From CBDUVZ01 sp965370805 (GTDB lineage: Bacteria; Hydrothermota; Tepidihabitantia; Tepidihabitantales; Tepidihabitantaceae), in contig CBDUVZ010000016.1 of assembly GCA_965370805.1 (NCBI GenBank), positions 1-32,587 on the forward strand: 32,587 bases of DNA, written 5' to 3'. The notes beneath the pieces were generated by a model. The model was not told where the DNA came from and did not search any database. It saw nothing but the letters and a program-made list of their open reading frames with translations. Position 1 is the first letter of the stretch, and each line of letters opens with the position of its first letter. The position numbers and the translations under genes were made by a program. This document shows, piece after piece, positions 14,081 to 21,678 of the stretch.

Positions 14081-16051
14081 CTAGATGCCCCTGATGAAGT
14101 CGGTCAGCGTGGCTCCGTACTTTGGGAATTCCTGCTTGGCCCGCTTGGTCAGCTGGTCGCGGTCGGGAAGCGGATACTTGGCCAATATCCGCCGCAATCC
14201 TTCGATTTCATCGGCTCTTTCTGGTCCCCCGAACTGTCCCAGGTGAACAGCTTTGAGGCCAGCCACAACCACGGCCAAGTATGATACCTGTTTCTTCACT
14301 TCTGCGGTAGCCTCCTCGGAGGCATGGGTTTTGTCGTGCATGTCGTATGCGACGCCCCACGATTCCGGGATGATCGAATGGACGTCCTTATGCAGGTAGG
14401 GTACCCCAGCCTTCATGAGTTGCAGGAAGCTCACGGTGATTCTCAGTGTCTCCGGCGCGCCGGGATACCACTTCTTGCGTAGGGCATCCAGCGTCACGGC
14501 GGCTGCTGGCATTTGCTTTGTCTGTGTCGATAGAACATCACTCCGCTCAGCCAGAAGCTCCAGAGTATCCACAACTGCGGCCAGTTCTGATACCCTAAGT
14601 TCAAGTAGCCGATTCAGGTTGGCAAGTGATACGTTGGCCAACTCGAATGCTCTTTCGTCGATGAACACGGCAGTCAGCTCTCGCCACTCCACGGTCGCTG
14701 CCGCCAAGTCGGAGTCTTGAGTCACTAACAATCCCCGGATGGGCTTGAGCATTTCCTTCTCGTCCAAGTGCCGTGCGACTTCCTTCAGTGTTTCGACCGA
14801 CTTGCGGACCGCGTCAGGAAGATACTGCTGCAACTCGACATAGGCGTGCGGTAGGCCCGCAATGTTCAGTGCCCTACTCAAGCACGCGTTGAGGAAAGAT
14901 TTCGCCTCCACAACGTTGTCACGGGCAGCGGCGTACGTTGCTCCCGCGAGACAAGTCTCGAATAGCGTGTACGCAGCATGACCGCTGCCCGGTTCAGGTT
15001 CGTGCAGACGGCGTTTGTTGGCCCGCGCCAGCAGTTTGACACAACGGTCGATGATGTTGCCAGCAAGTGCGGAGTCGGCAGCCTCCTTGTCGACCAGTTC
15101 CTTAAGCAGCTTCTGTACCGCCACGAAGACAGCGGCGTAGATTTCCTCTTGCTTGGGCCAGTCACACATCCGAAGCGACATATCAAAGGTGTCTATTGCG
15201 TTGCCAGCCAGGTCACGCAGCACCGCGCCACCCCGTTTCCCGATGCCCTTGGTTACGCCAACCGTGGCTATCAGCGTCGCTTTCGGACTCCGCGTTGCTT
15301 CGAAACAGACCCCGCGAATGTACTCGAACGCGTCGTCCACAGTCTCGCCGAGATTCTGCTTTGCTGCTTCTGCCGCCGCAGTTGCCAATTCCTCTGTGGT
15401 GGCGTCGAGAGTGTCGAAATCCGAGTGAGCCAGCGCACCGTGGGCAATATACTCAAGGTCGCGTAGCTTTTCAGTTGAATCGCTTCCTGTTCTAAGCTGC
15501 CTTCGGGCCTCCTTGCCATACTTACTGACCACTCGTCTCAGCGACAGGCTTCTTCGCGTGTCCCAGAAGTGCCAGAAGAGGATAGGTACACACCCGATGG
15601 CCAAGGCCCACGAGATGACCCTGAACCAGTCTTCAGGGCGGTGAATCGCCCAAAGGGAAGCCGCGACCGAGATAAGGAAATAGCCGAATCTCACGACGTT
15701 CCCCCAGTTGAGAACTTCCTGAGCAACACGCAGGCCATACCGTGCCCTCAACTGTGATACAACCAGCGTCACTGTGAACACCAGCGTGGCTATGGCTGCG
15801 AGAGATTGTGCGAGGGCACTGAGGAAGTACCGCCAGTCGCTTTTCTCCGCTTCTCGTGTCTGGGCCGGTTCTGTCAGTTCCTTCGCCCGCAGCAGCGATT
15901 CGTTCTGTGCAGCAATGATACCAAGCAGCGAATCGGTCTTGCCGGATTGCTGGAGGACCATGAATGGAAACTGGGGGGCTGAATCGCCGAGTGCGAGTTG
16001 TGCGGGAGCAGGGAGTGCGGCGAGCAGGACGAAGAGGAGGGCGGCTTTCAT
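14081..16051 (-). CDS. Exported/membrane protein with large helical C-terminal domain
   Basis: This is a 656-residue protein of unknown function. The N-terminus has a signal-like hydrophobic segment (about 2-18). Two or three membrane helices follow at about 75-100 (YFLSALAQSLAAIATLVFTVTLVV), 115-140 (FGYFLISVAASLWAI) and 145-165 (VISWALAIGCVPILFWHFW). The membrane part faintly recalls DUF2254-type proteins. The remaining ~480 residues are Ala/Leu/Glu-rich and predicted helical, with no recognised catalytic motif. The ATG at 16051 is preferred over the GTG immediately before it because it lies exactly 6 nt after the -10 box of a strong promoter. There is no Shine-Dalgarno. Confidence 0.75.
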   Translation of the reverse strand: MKAALLFVLLAALPAPAQLALGDSAPQFPFMVLQQSGKTDSLLGIIAAQNESLLRAKELTEPAQTREAEKSDWRYFLSALAQSLAAIATLVFTVTLVVSQLRARYGLRVAQEVLNWGNVVRFGYFLISVAASLWAIHRPEDWFRVISWALAIGCVPILFWHFWDTRRSLSLRRVVSKYGKEARRQLRTGSDSTEKLRDLEYIAHGALAHSDFDTLDATTEELATAAAEAAKQNLGETVDDAFEYIRGVCFEATRSPKATLIATVGVTKGIGKRGGAVLRDLAGNAIDTFDMSLRMCDWPKQEEIYAAVFVAVQKLLKELVDKEAADSALAGNIIDRCVKLLARANKRRLHEPEPGSGHAAYTLFETCLAGATYAAARDNVVEAKSFLNACLSRALNIAGLPHAYVELQQYLPDAVRKSVETLKEVARHLDEKEMLKPIRGLLVTQDSDLAAATVEWRELTAVFIDERAFELANVSLANLNRLLELRVSELAAVVDTLELLAERSDVLSTQTKQMPAAAVTLDALRKKWYPGAPETLRITVSFLQLMKAGVPYLHKDVHSIIPESWGVAYDMHDKTHASEEATAEVKKQVSYLAVVVAGLKAVHLGQFGGPERADEIEGLRRILAKYPLPDRDQLTKRAKQEFPKYGATLTDFIRGI

Positions 16052-16057
16052 CACCGG

Positions 16058-16086
16058 ACGATAGCGGAACGACAGGCTGCTGTCAA
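16058..16086 (-). promoter_or_regulatory. Promoter giving a leaderless mRNA (membrane protein gene)
   Basis: On the minus strand TTGACA (16086-16081), a 17-bp spacer and TATCGT (16063-16058), then 6 nt to the ATG at 16051. A transcript starting 7 nt after the -10 box would begin at the start codon. The block TCCGCTATCGTCCGG is shared with the promoter at 21545-21572. Confidence 0.65.
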
Positions 16087-16190
16087 TTGGAGGCGTCGGG
16101 CTGGGTGACTGGACGCAGTCGGGTTCCGCGGTCTTCCGCGTTTTTCCCTCTTGCCGCGACTCGGGGTCAGGAGTCAGTCAGGCTGTCGTG

Positions 16191-16436
16191 CCGGTTCCGG
16201 ATTTGGGTCCGGCTTCTGCCCCGAGTTTGAATCCGGGACCGAATTGGGCTCTGAACCCGAACTTGACTTCGGAACTGAAGCTCGGACTGAATCCGATTCT
16301 GACTCTGCTTCTGACTTGGCAGCTTACTAACCAACTGAAATTCCGAATGATACCGCAAGTGACAGCCGTCCTGACCCGTGAACTGAACCCGAGTCTGACC
16401 TCAACAATCGGCCCGAACTTGAGCCGGCAACTGGAG
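16191..16436. repeat. Degenerate hexanucleotide array, phase-locked over 41 units
   Basis: Read in sixes from 16191, most units fit a loose consensus YYGRNY (ccggat, ttgaat, ctgaac, ccgaac, ctgact, ctgacc). Units at 16287, 16371, 16383 and 16431 are all exact multiples of 6 from the start, so there are no indels despite strong divergence. Frames on both strands are long open frames with a two-residue period, which is a by-product of the repeat; no start site or family supports a gene. It lies upstream of the membrane protein gene. Confidence 0.8.
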
Positions 16437-16463
16437 TAGAATGTCAACTGGGACTTGAAGCCG

Positions 16464-16498
16464 AAAGTCACTGGGGGAGTGACCCCCCAGGTCACTTT
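16464..16498. other. Inverted repeat in intergenic region
   Basis: The core stem CTGGGGG/CCCCCAG (16471-16477 with 16484-16490) and an outer AAAGT/ACTTT pair could form a stable hairpin. There is no T-tract and its role is unknown. The rest of 16499-16797 shows no supported gene. Confidence 0.4.
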
Positions 16499-16797
16499 CC
16501 AAGACGCTCAGCCCGCCGGCTTCGGAAGTAAGCTCTGAGACTGCAAGTAGTTAGCCTTCAGGCGGCCGTATCAGGCCATGCAGCGCACCGGCTCAGCTTT
16601 GCCCTGCGGACAGTGCATCGGGGTTCAGTCCTCCGTTTCCTGCTTCACCAGCACTGATTTCCTCTGGACCCGGTACTCGTCCGAAGCTGGCCCGCGAAAA
16701 CGAGAGACGTCGTACAAGGGGGCGAGAAATCTCTTCGGCGGCAGGATTGTCAGACGGGAATACGGCGAACAGCACACATGCAGGAATGAACTTCATG

Positions 16798-17397
16798 CTA
16801 CAATCCAAAGCTGGCGGTCAGTACGCGCAGCTTCACCCCGGCATACAACCGGTACTCGCGACTGTATTGAAGGCGTTCATACACGTCCTCGGGAACCAGG
16901 GTTACAGCTCCCGCCTCCAGACCGATTCCAACGCCATAGTAGTCCAGATCGCAGACCAGTGACAGCCGGGCGATGGGCGACCAATTGGGGGAGATGAACC
17001 CAAACATGCCCTCGACGCGTACGTTCGGCACCATGCCGTAGAAGAACGCAGTTCGGCGTGGACGGGCATACAGTTCATACCCACAGTAGAGTGGGGCGAA
17101 CACACCAGCGCCGCCATAGAGGTATACCCAGTGGACCTCGGCTAGGCCCGTGCCTATCCGGAATCGACCGGCCTGGTATTCAACGCGCAGCACGTGACCG
17201 CACAGCCCTGCTCCCGCAAGCAGGCGGGCTTCGATGAGACTGACGTGAACGAACCTGTTCGGTATCGCCGGCTCGGTCAGGCCCGCACCGGCTGCTTCGT
17301 GCGGAGCCGGCACTTCCTGGAACAGGGAAGGCTGTGGCTGGGCCGTGGCGGTCGCCGCGACGACCAGCATGAGGCAGACAGCGACTCTCTGTATCAT
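16798..17397 (-). CDS. Small exported, outer-membrane-like protein
   Basis: The product is a 199-residue hypothetical protein. It has a signal peptide (MIQRVAVCLMLVVAATATAQP, cleavage near 19) followed by a Gly/Tyr/Val-rich sequence with alternating hydrophobic strands (VYLYGGAGVFAPLYCGYELYA, YRLYAGVKLRVLTASFGL). It ends in an amphipathic strand like an outer-membrane beta-barrel, though its ~180 mature residues match no family I recognise. The start ATG is 6 nt after a -10 box, with no Shine-Dalgarno. The gene is bracketed by the hexamer array downstream and the 12-mer array upstream of its promoter. Confidence 0.7.
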   Translation of the reverse strand: MIQRVAVCLMLVVAATATAQPQPSLFQEVPAPHEAAGAGLTEPAIPNRFVHVSLIEARLLAGAGLCGHVLRVEYQAGRFRIGTGLAEVHWVYLYGGAGVFAPLYCGYELYARPRRTAFFYGMVPNVRVEGMFGFISPNWSPIARLSLVCDLDYYGVGIGLEAGAVTLVPEDVYERLQYSREYRLYAGVKLRVLTASFGL

Positions 17398-17403
17398 GGA
17401 TTA

Positions 17404-17431
17404 CTACTATCTGAATTCGGTGGGATGTCAA
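17404..17431 (-). promoter_or_regulatory. Promoter giving a leaderless mRNA (small exported protein)
   Basis: On the minus strand TTGACA (17431-17426), a 16-bp spacer and TAGTAG (17409-17404), then 6 nt to the ATG at 17397. Confidence 0.65.
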
Positions 17432-17447
17432 GGACGGGGACTCGGCG

Positions 17448-17771
17448 AGCCGCATCGGAGGACGTCGGGTGGGACGTACTGGTAGGCGTATCAGGGAACG
17501 CATGACCGGACGCCTTGGGGGACGCATGAGGGGACGCCCCGGTAGACGCATCGGGGGACGTATCGGTAGGCGCATGAGGGGATGCATGAGGGGACGCCGG
17601 GCCGGACGCATCAGGGGACGCCGGAGAGGACGTATGACCGGACGCATCGGGGGACGTATCGGGGAACGCACGACCGGACGTACCGGAGGACGTATCGGGG
17701 AATGCCGGAGAGGACGCTCCGGGCGACGCACTGGAGGACGCTCTGGAGGACCGTCTGGGGGACGAGTGGTA
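17448..17771. repeat. Degenerate 12-bp tandem array, 26-27 units, no indels
   Basis: From 17460 the sequence divides into 26 consecutive 12-mers starting GGACG or a one-base variant, with consensus near GGACGYATSRGG; 17448-17459 is a weaker 27th unit. Positions 1-5 are almost fixed and positions 6-12 vary among a few words (CATGAGG, TATCGGG, CCGGAGA, CATGACC). Open frames across it (GR[IMT]x repeats on the plus strand, RP-rich on the minus) are by-products of a period divisible by three. It sits just upstream of the promoter of the small exported protein and upstream of hicBA. Confidence 0.9.
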
Positions 17772-17900
17772 CTCGTCCCGGGGACCAGTAGATTGAGGCC
17801 GAACTGCAAGAAAACCGGGGTGCCGGACGTCTCATACTATGAGCGGACGGGGTAGAAGATGAGACTGCGCTCCGGCGGCGGTCGCCGTTTGTCCGAGAGG

Positions 17901-17928
17901 TTGACAGTCCGGCCGTTGATGCCATAAT
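17901..17928 (+). promoter_or_regulatory. Promoter of hicBA
   Basis: TTGACA (17901-17906), a 16-bp spacer and CATAAT (17923-17928). The hicB ATG is 9 nt further, so the leader is at most a few nucleotides. Confidence 0.7.
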
Positions 17929-17937
17929 CAATGAGTT

Positions 17938-18162
17938 ATGATAGTCAAGGTTGAGGTATATTCCGATGGCGAGTCCTGGTGCGCACGCGGTGTTGGTGCT
18001 GATGTCTTTGCCTGCGCCGGAACGCTTGATGAACTCCTCGTAGAGGTCAAGGAAGCTGTTGCCTGCCACTACGAGGATGAACTGAAGAACGGCAGAGCGC
18101 TGAACATCCTGCTTCTCACCGAAACCGAGGTTCTGCGTGCCACCACACCTGCCGCAGGCTAG
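17938..18162 (+). CDS. hicB: HicB-like antitoxin
   Basis: This 74-residue protein has the HicB partial RNase H-like fold pattern. VKVEVYSDGESWCARGVGADVFACAGTLDELLVEVKEAVACHYED corresponds to the usual 'D..G.....(P)...ta.G.t.eEa..n..eai..' layout. In type II HicAB systems HicB neutralises the mRNA-cleaving toxin HicA and often represses the operon. There is no C-terminal DNA-binding domain here. It lies directly upstream of hicA and overlaps it by 26 nt; the antitoxin-first order is common among chromosomal copies. The ATG at 17938 follows the promoter closely. Confidence 0.82.
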   Translation: MIVKVEVYSDGESWCARGVGADVFACAGTLDELLVEVKEAVACHYEDELKNGRALNILLLTETEVLRATTPAAG

Positions 18163-18379
18163 CGGTCGTTCGGTCGTCGGGCTTCTCAAGAAGTTGGGGT
18201 ACGAAGTCGTCCGCCAGCGGGGTAGTCACGTCCATCTACGGAAAACCACTGACTCGGGAGAGCACCGGATTACGGTCCCGGCGCACCGGACGCTTGCCAA
18301 GGGCACACTGAACGACATCCTCGCCAGAGTCAGTCTCTGGAACGGCATTCCCAAAGCGGAACTGCTCAAGCTGCTTTGA
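18137..18379 (+). CDS. hicA: HicA-like mRNA interferase toxin
   Basis: This 80-residue protein of the HicA (YcfA-like, dsRBD-fold) family cleaves mRNA independently of the ribosome. It shows LPQASGRSVVGLLKKLGYEVVRQRGSHVHLRK, with H31 as the catalytic His of the GSH motif, then ITVPAHRTLAKGTLNDILARVSL. The start is the GTG at 18137, inside the end of hicB. The alternative reading would lose the conserved LPxxSGRxV segment. Confidence 0.9.
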   Translation: MPPHLPQASGRSVVGLLKKLGYEVVRQRGSHVHLRKTTDSGEHRITVPAHRTLAKGTLNDILARVSLWNGIPKAELLKLL

Positions 18380-18549
18380 CCGCCGCTGTGCCCGGCGCGG
18401 TGCATGAGGCAGCCGAGTTGGTGTGTGGTCGGGCGTGCTGCTGGCTGGATTCAGACCGGACGTTGACCCCTCGCCGGTTCAGCAACCCGGGCGTCGAACT
18501 GGGTGACCGGTGAAGCGGGCCAGTAGATGCCGGAGCGGGCTGTTCGCGG

Positions 18550-20793
18550 TTACAGCTTGATCAGTTCGAGCGCTTTCTCGATGTACTCGTCCCGGCCTTC
18601 ACGCACCGCCTTGAGCGTGCGCTCTAGGGGCACGGTGGGCTGGATGCCGATGAGATGGTGCTGGGACCCGTCGTGCTTGAGCACTTTCATCCCGGTCCAC
18701 CAGAAGCTGTAGCCGCCAGGCAGGTCGAACGGGTTCACATTGCCGTTCGTGCCCGCAGTGGGTTGGCCAACGATGTCGCCGAGCTTGTACCCTTCGACCA
18801 GCCCCATGAACGACTCGGCGTAGCTGATTGCGCTGCCGTTGGTGAGGAAGACGACCTTGCCTTGGATTCTGGGTTCCTTTGGCTCCATCTGCCAGCCGAA
18901 CTCTGCGAAACCCCAGATTCCTTCCCGGTCAGGATAGACAATCTGCGGAACTTGCATCCAGGCATCAGACGTATCCTTGCAGCTCAGTAGGTGGCTGATG
19001 ACGCCGTGATTGCCCTTCGGGTAACCTCGCAGGTCGAAGATGACGCCCCGAGCCTCTGCGAGTTCGTCCATCACCGAGTCAATTTCGGGCATCCCGGCTC
19101 GGTTCAGGTCCACAAACCAGATGCCGTCTTCGAGTTGGCGGATGCTGTCACCCTGGTCGAGAGTGATGTTGCCCGAGAAGCTGTATTTCGCTTTCAGGTC
19201 GAACGTGTCATTCTCACGCCAGACCCTGAGACCGACCGTGCTGTCCCTTCTGCCGCGCACCAGTCGACCTAACCCCTTCGCCAGCTTCCACTGCGGTGAG
19301 CCCGAGGCGCGTGACACTTTCTCATCCAGGGCCTCTTCGGCCGGGACACCATCGATGGCGAGAACGACATCACCCCTGCGCAGCATATTCGTGTCCATCG
19401 AGACGACAACGGTTACGCGGTCCTCGATCAGTTCCACCTTGATGGGCATGTAGGCCAGGCCTCGCAGTAGCGGGTGGCCGACGTCGGCGTGTCCGTCCCG
19501 AAGTGCAACCGCCATGCGCCTCAAGGTGAACAGGAAGTCGAGGGCGTCCGTGTCTGACAGGGCCTCGCTGAAGGCGCTGGTCAGGACCGTATCCCAGTTC
19601 ACGTCAACGACGTCGAAGTAGGGGTAGAAGTGCTGCAGCACGGTCCACGCGATAACCACGTCCCCGAGCCGCACGTCAAGCGGCGGGTCGGTGGCGATAT
19701 CCAGGCTTACTGCGGCGACATCGGCCTTCAGTTGCTCAAGCGCCGCGCTGTCCGCGCGCGGCAGGGTATGATTGTCCTTTGACCACAGGCACAGGGGAAC
19801 ACGGCATCCCAGGCCCCGGTCCAGCGGCTTGTCGACGTACTCGCCCGGCAGCGGGCTGCCCGCAAAGGTGCCCGGGCTCGTGCCGGTCTTGACATGCAGG
19901 CACTTGGCCCCGGCAAACGGATTCTCTCCGGATTTCTCCGCGTCGGTCACATACATCCAGACCGGCGATGCTTCCAGCGAAACGCTGTCCTCGAATCCAG
20001 GGTCCTTCAGGTCCAGCCTGGCCCATGAATCGCCGGCAGATATCCACGCCTCGAAGTCGTCGGCCCACAGCTCACACGACAGGCCGTTCGCGACCCCGAC
20101 CGCGGCCTGCACCTGGCCCGGTTCCAGTGCCGCCTCGACCTCGAATTCCTGCCACTCCTCGCCCGACATCGGGACGCTCGACACACGCTTGAGCGCAGCC
20201 ATCGGCTTCTCGTCCGGATTGACGCCGACTGCCAGGAGCACGGGCTCGTCGTCCGGCTCGACTTCCTTGGTCCGGGTCCGGGCCCGCACCCGCAGCTTCC
20301 TTCGGCCCGTGCTGTCCCCAGGCGGGATGTGGGCGTATTGGACGACTGACCGGCTGGCGCGGCTGGCGGTCTTCGGCCGGTTCGCACGCCAGCTCTGGTA
20401 GATGCTGGGCTCCTGCAGCCCGATGCCCTTATGCTGCCAGCATACCGGTAGGCAGGTCGCGCTGTCGCCGGGCAAGTCGTAGGGTGCCGGCGTCTGGTCC
20501 CTACTGTAGAGTTGGACCGACGGCGCGATGGGGTGGAACAGCTCTTCGAGTCGCTTCCGCAGTTCTCCTCTGCTGTCGGCGTCCTTGACGCGGCTTGCGC
20601 CGTGTATTGCGAACGCGTCCCAGTCGACTTCGCTTGCCTCGTCGCTCGGATGGAAGAACCGGACATAGCCGTAGAGCTTGGCGAATGCCCTGAGGTTCCT
20701 GACGGACTGGTCTGTGTCCGGCACACCGAGCACCGGGCTTGTGAGGGCTGCGGCCACGAATGCGGCCGTGACGAGCCTGAACATGACAGACAT
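18550..20793 (-). CDS. Exported S41-family (tricorn/CtpA-like) serine peptidase
   Basis: The product is 747 residues. A signal peptide (MSVMFRLVTAAFVAAALTSPVLG) is followed by a domain typical of tricorn-like S41 enzymes (FAKLYGYVRFFHPSDEASEVDWDAFAIHGASRV). A beta-rich middle domain comes next, then a second helical segment (VLQHFYPYFDVVDVNWD). A PDZ-like part (RRGDVVLAIDGVPAEEAL) and the S41 catalytic domain complete it, with GVIFDLRGYPKGN and TNGSAISYAES, in which S657 fits the nucleophile. GQPTAGTNGNVNPFDLPGGY follows. The ATG at 20793 has AGGAGGT 3 nt upstream and begins a proper signal peptide; the upstream in-frame codons to 20835 are not needed. It probably trims or degrades periplasmic peptides. 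Confidence 0.9.
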   Translation of the reverse strand: MSVMFRLVTAAFVAAALTSPVLGVPDTDQSVRNLRAFAKLYGYVRFFHPSDEASEVDWDAFAIHGASRVKDADSRGELRKRLEELFHPIAPSVQLYSRDQTPAPYDLPGDSATCLPVCWQHKGIGLQEPSIYQSWRANRPKTASRASRSVVQYAHIPPGDSTGRRKLRVRARTRTKEVEPDDEPVLLAVGVNPDEKPMAALKRVSSVPMSGEEWQEFEVEAALEPGQVQAAVGVANGLSCELWADDFEAWISAGDSWARLDLKDPGFEDSVSLEASPVWMYVTDAEKSGENPFAGAKCLHVKTGTSPGTFAGSPLPGEYVDKPLDRGLGCRVPLCLWSKDNHTLPRADSAALEQLKADVAAVSLDIATDPPLDVRLGDVVIAWTVLQHFYPYFDVVDVNWDTVLTSAFSEALSDTDALDFLFTLRRMAVALRDGHADVGHPLLRGLAYMPIKVELIEDRVTVVVSMDTNMLRRGDVVLAIDGVPAEEALDEKVSRASGSPQWKLAKGLGRLVRGRRDSTVGLRVWRENDTFDLKAKYSFSGNITLDQGDSIRQLEDGIWFVDLNRAGMPEIDSVMDELAEARGVIFDLRGYPKGNHGVISHLLSCKDTSDAWMQVPQIVYPDREGIWGFAEFGWQMEPKEPRIQGKVVFLTNGSAISYAESFMGLVEGYKLGDIVGQPTAGTNGNVNPFDLPGGYSFWWTGMKVLKHDGSQHHLIGIQPTVPLERTLKAVREGRDEYIEKALELIKL

Positions 20794-20849
20794 TGTACCT
20801 CCTCGGCAGTGGGTCCTGCTCCTGCTGTGTGGCAACCCCGGATTGAGTC

Positions 20850-20877
20850 AGAATAGGCCGGGGCTGACGGTTGTCAA
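20850..20877 (-). promoter_or_regulatory. Promoter of the S41 peptidase gene
   Basis: On the minus strand TTGACA (20877-20872), a 16-bp spacer and TATTCT (20855-20850), with a leader of about 50 nt carrying a good Shine-Dalgarno. Confidence 0.7.
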
Positions 20878-20998
20878 GACGGCGACTGGTGGCTGTCAGC
20901 CGGCAGCGGGAGGAGTGCGCGTCCGGGTGACGAGCAGGAGAAGGACTGCTGTTTTCATTCGCACGACCAGCTTTCTGTCAATCGGACCTCGCTGCCTC

Positions 20999-21538
20999 CT
21001 ACCGCCCGAGCCGCCGGATGATTCCGGCCAGGACGTTGTATCCGGGCACCTGTTCCTTGTAACGGCGGTACTGATCCCCGAACTTCTCGATGTTGCCTTC
21101 GTCAGTACCTCTGAGGCTGAAGCAGAAGATTACGCAGGCGACTGCGCCGAGCGCGATGATAACCCAGTGCTGGCCGACGAGTGCCAGCGCGAACGCGAAC
21201 ACGAAGAAAGAGAGATACTGCGGGTGGCGGACTACCGAGTAGATTCCGGTGCAGACCAGTTGCGTGGTGTGGACGTAGCTCTTGCCTTTCGCAACACCGG
21301 CTTTGCGGCGGAAGTAGAAGATCGGCAGCCAGGCGAACACGCAACCGGCCATCCAGAGCGCGTAGCCCAGGTACTTGAGCACCGGTACGTAGTCCCGGCC
21401 GATGATGAACAGCAGGACGAACTGGGCAATCAGTATCGCGCCGCCGATGGACGCCGTTATGTGCCCGCGCCGGTGCGGTGCGCTGTGTTGCGCCCTGGAT
21501 TCGGGTGGGGCAGGTGCTGTCCGGTCGTTGTTCTCCAT
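20999..21538 (-). CDS. Isoprenylcysteine carboxyl methyltransferase (ICMT/PEMT)-like membrane protein
   Basis: This 179-residue integral membrane protein has about four helices (about 30-48, 55-75, 110-128, 130-145). It carries the ICMT/PEMT signature LVCTGIYSVVRHPQYLSFFVF and a later E..(F)...Y..Y segment (EKFGDQYRRYKEQVPGY), which bind S-adenosylmethionine in the family. Bacterial members methylate lipids or small lipophilic molecules; the substrate is unknown. The ATG at 21538 sits 6 nt after a -10 box without a Shine-Dalgarno. It is divergent from the S9 peptidase gene. Confidence 0.85.
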   Translation of the reverse strand: MENNDRTAPAPPESRAQHSAPHRRGHITASIGGAILIAQFVLLFIIGRDYVPVLKYLGYALWMAGCVFAWLPIFYFRRKAGVAKGKSYVHTTQLVCTGIYSVVRHPQYLSFFVFAFALALVGQHWVIIALGAVACVIFCFSLRGTDEGNIEKFGDQYRRYKEQVPGYNVLAGIIRRLGR

Positions 21539-21544
21539 ACCCGG

Positions 21545-21572
21545 ACGATAGCGGAAACCCGGACGGTGTCAA
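21545..21572 (-). promoter_or_regulatory. Promoter giving a leaderless mRNA (ICMT-like gene)
   Basis: On the minus strand TTGACA (21572-21567), a 16-bp spacer and TATCGT (21550-21545), then 6 nt to the ATG at 21538. Almost the same -10 region occurs at 16058-16086. Confidence 0.7.
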
Positions 21573-21617
21573 GTCAGGTTGGTTGGAACGCGATTGCGGC
21601 CGCGCCGCGTCTCTTCG

Positions 21618-21645
21618 TTGACCGGGTGTTTCCTGTTCCTATACT
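21618..21645 (+). promoter_or_regulatory. Promoter of the S9 peptidase gene
   Basis: TTGACC (21618-21623), a 16-bp spacer and TATACT (21640-21645), then a ~27-nt leader with AAAGGAG before the ATG at 21679. Confidence 0.7.
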
Positions 21646-21678
21646 GACCCGGAGAAGCAGCCGACAAAGGAGTAACAG

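Noticed and set aside
16178..16495. Possible small proteins in the hexamer array
   Set aside because: Open frames on both strands show the same two-residue period, a by-product of the repeat; no supported start or family.
16578..16997. Plus-strand gene of 139 codons
   Set aside because: It overlaps the better-supported minus-strand exported protein and shows no domain, ribosome site or promoter.
17460..17771. CRISPR array
   Set aside because: The unit is 12 bp without spacers, and there are no cas genes.
17180..17855. Arg/Pro-rich and Gly/Arg-rich open frames across the 12-mer array on both strands
   Set aside because: A stop-free 12-bp repeat keeps several frames open automatically. No start site or codon bias points to one frame.
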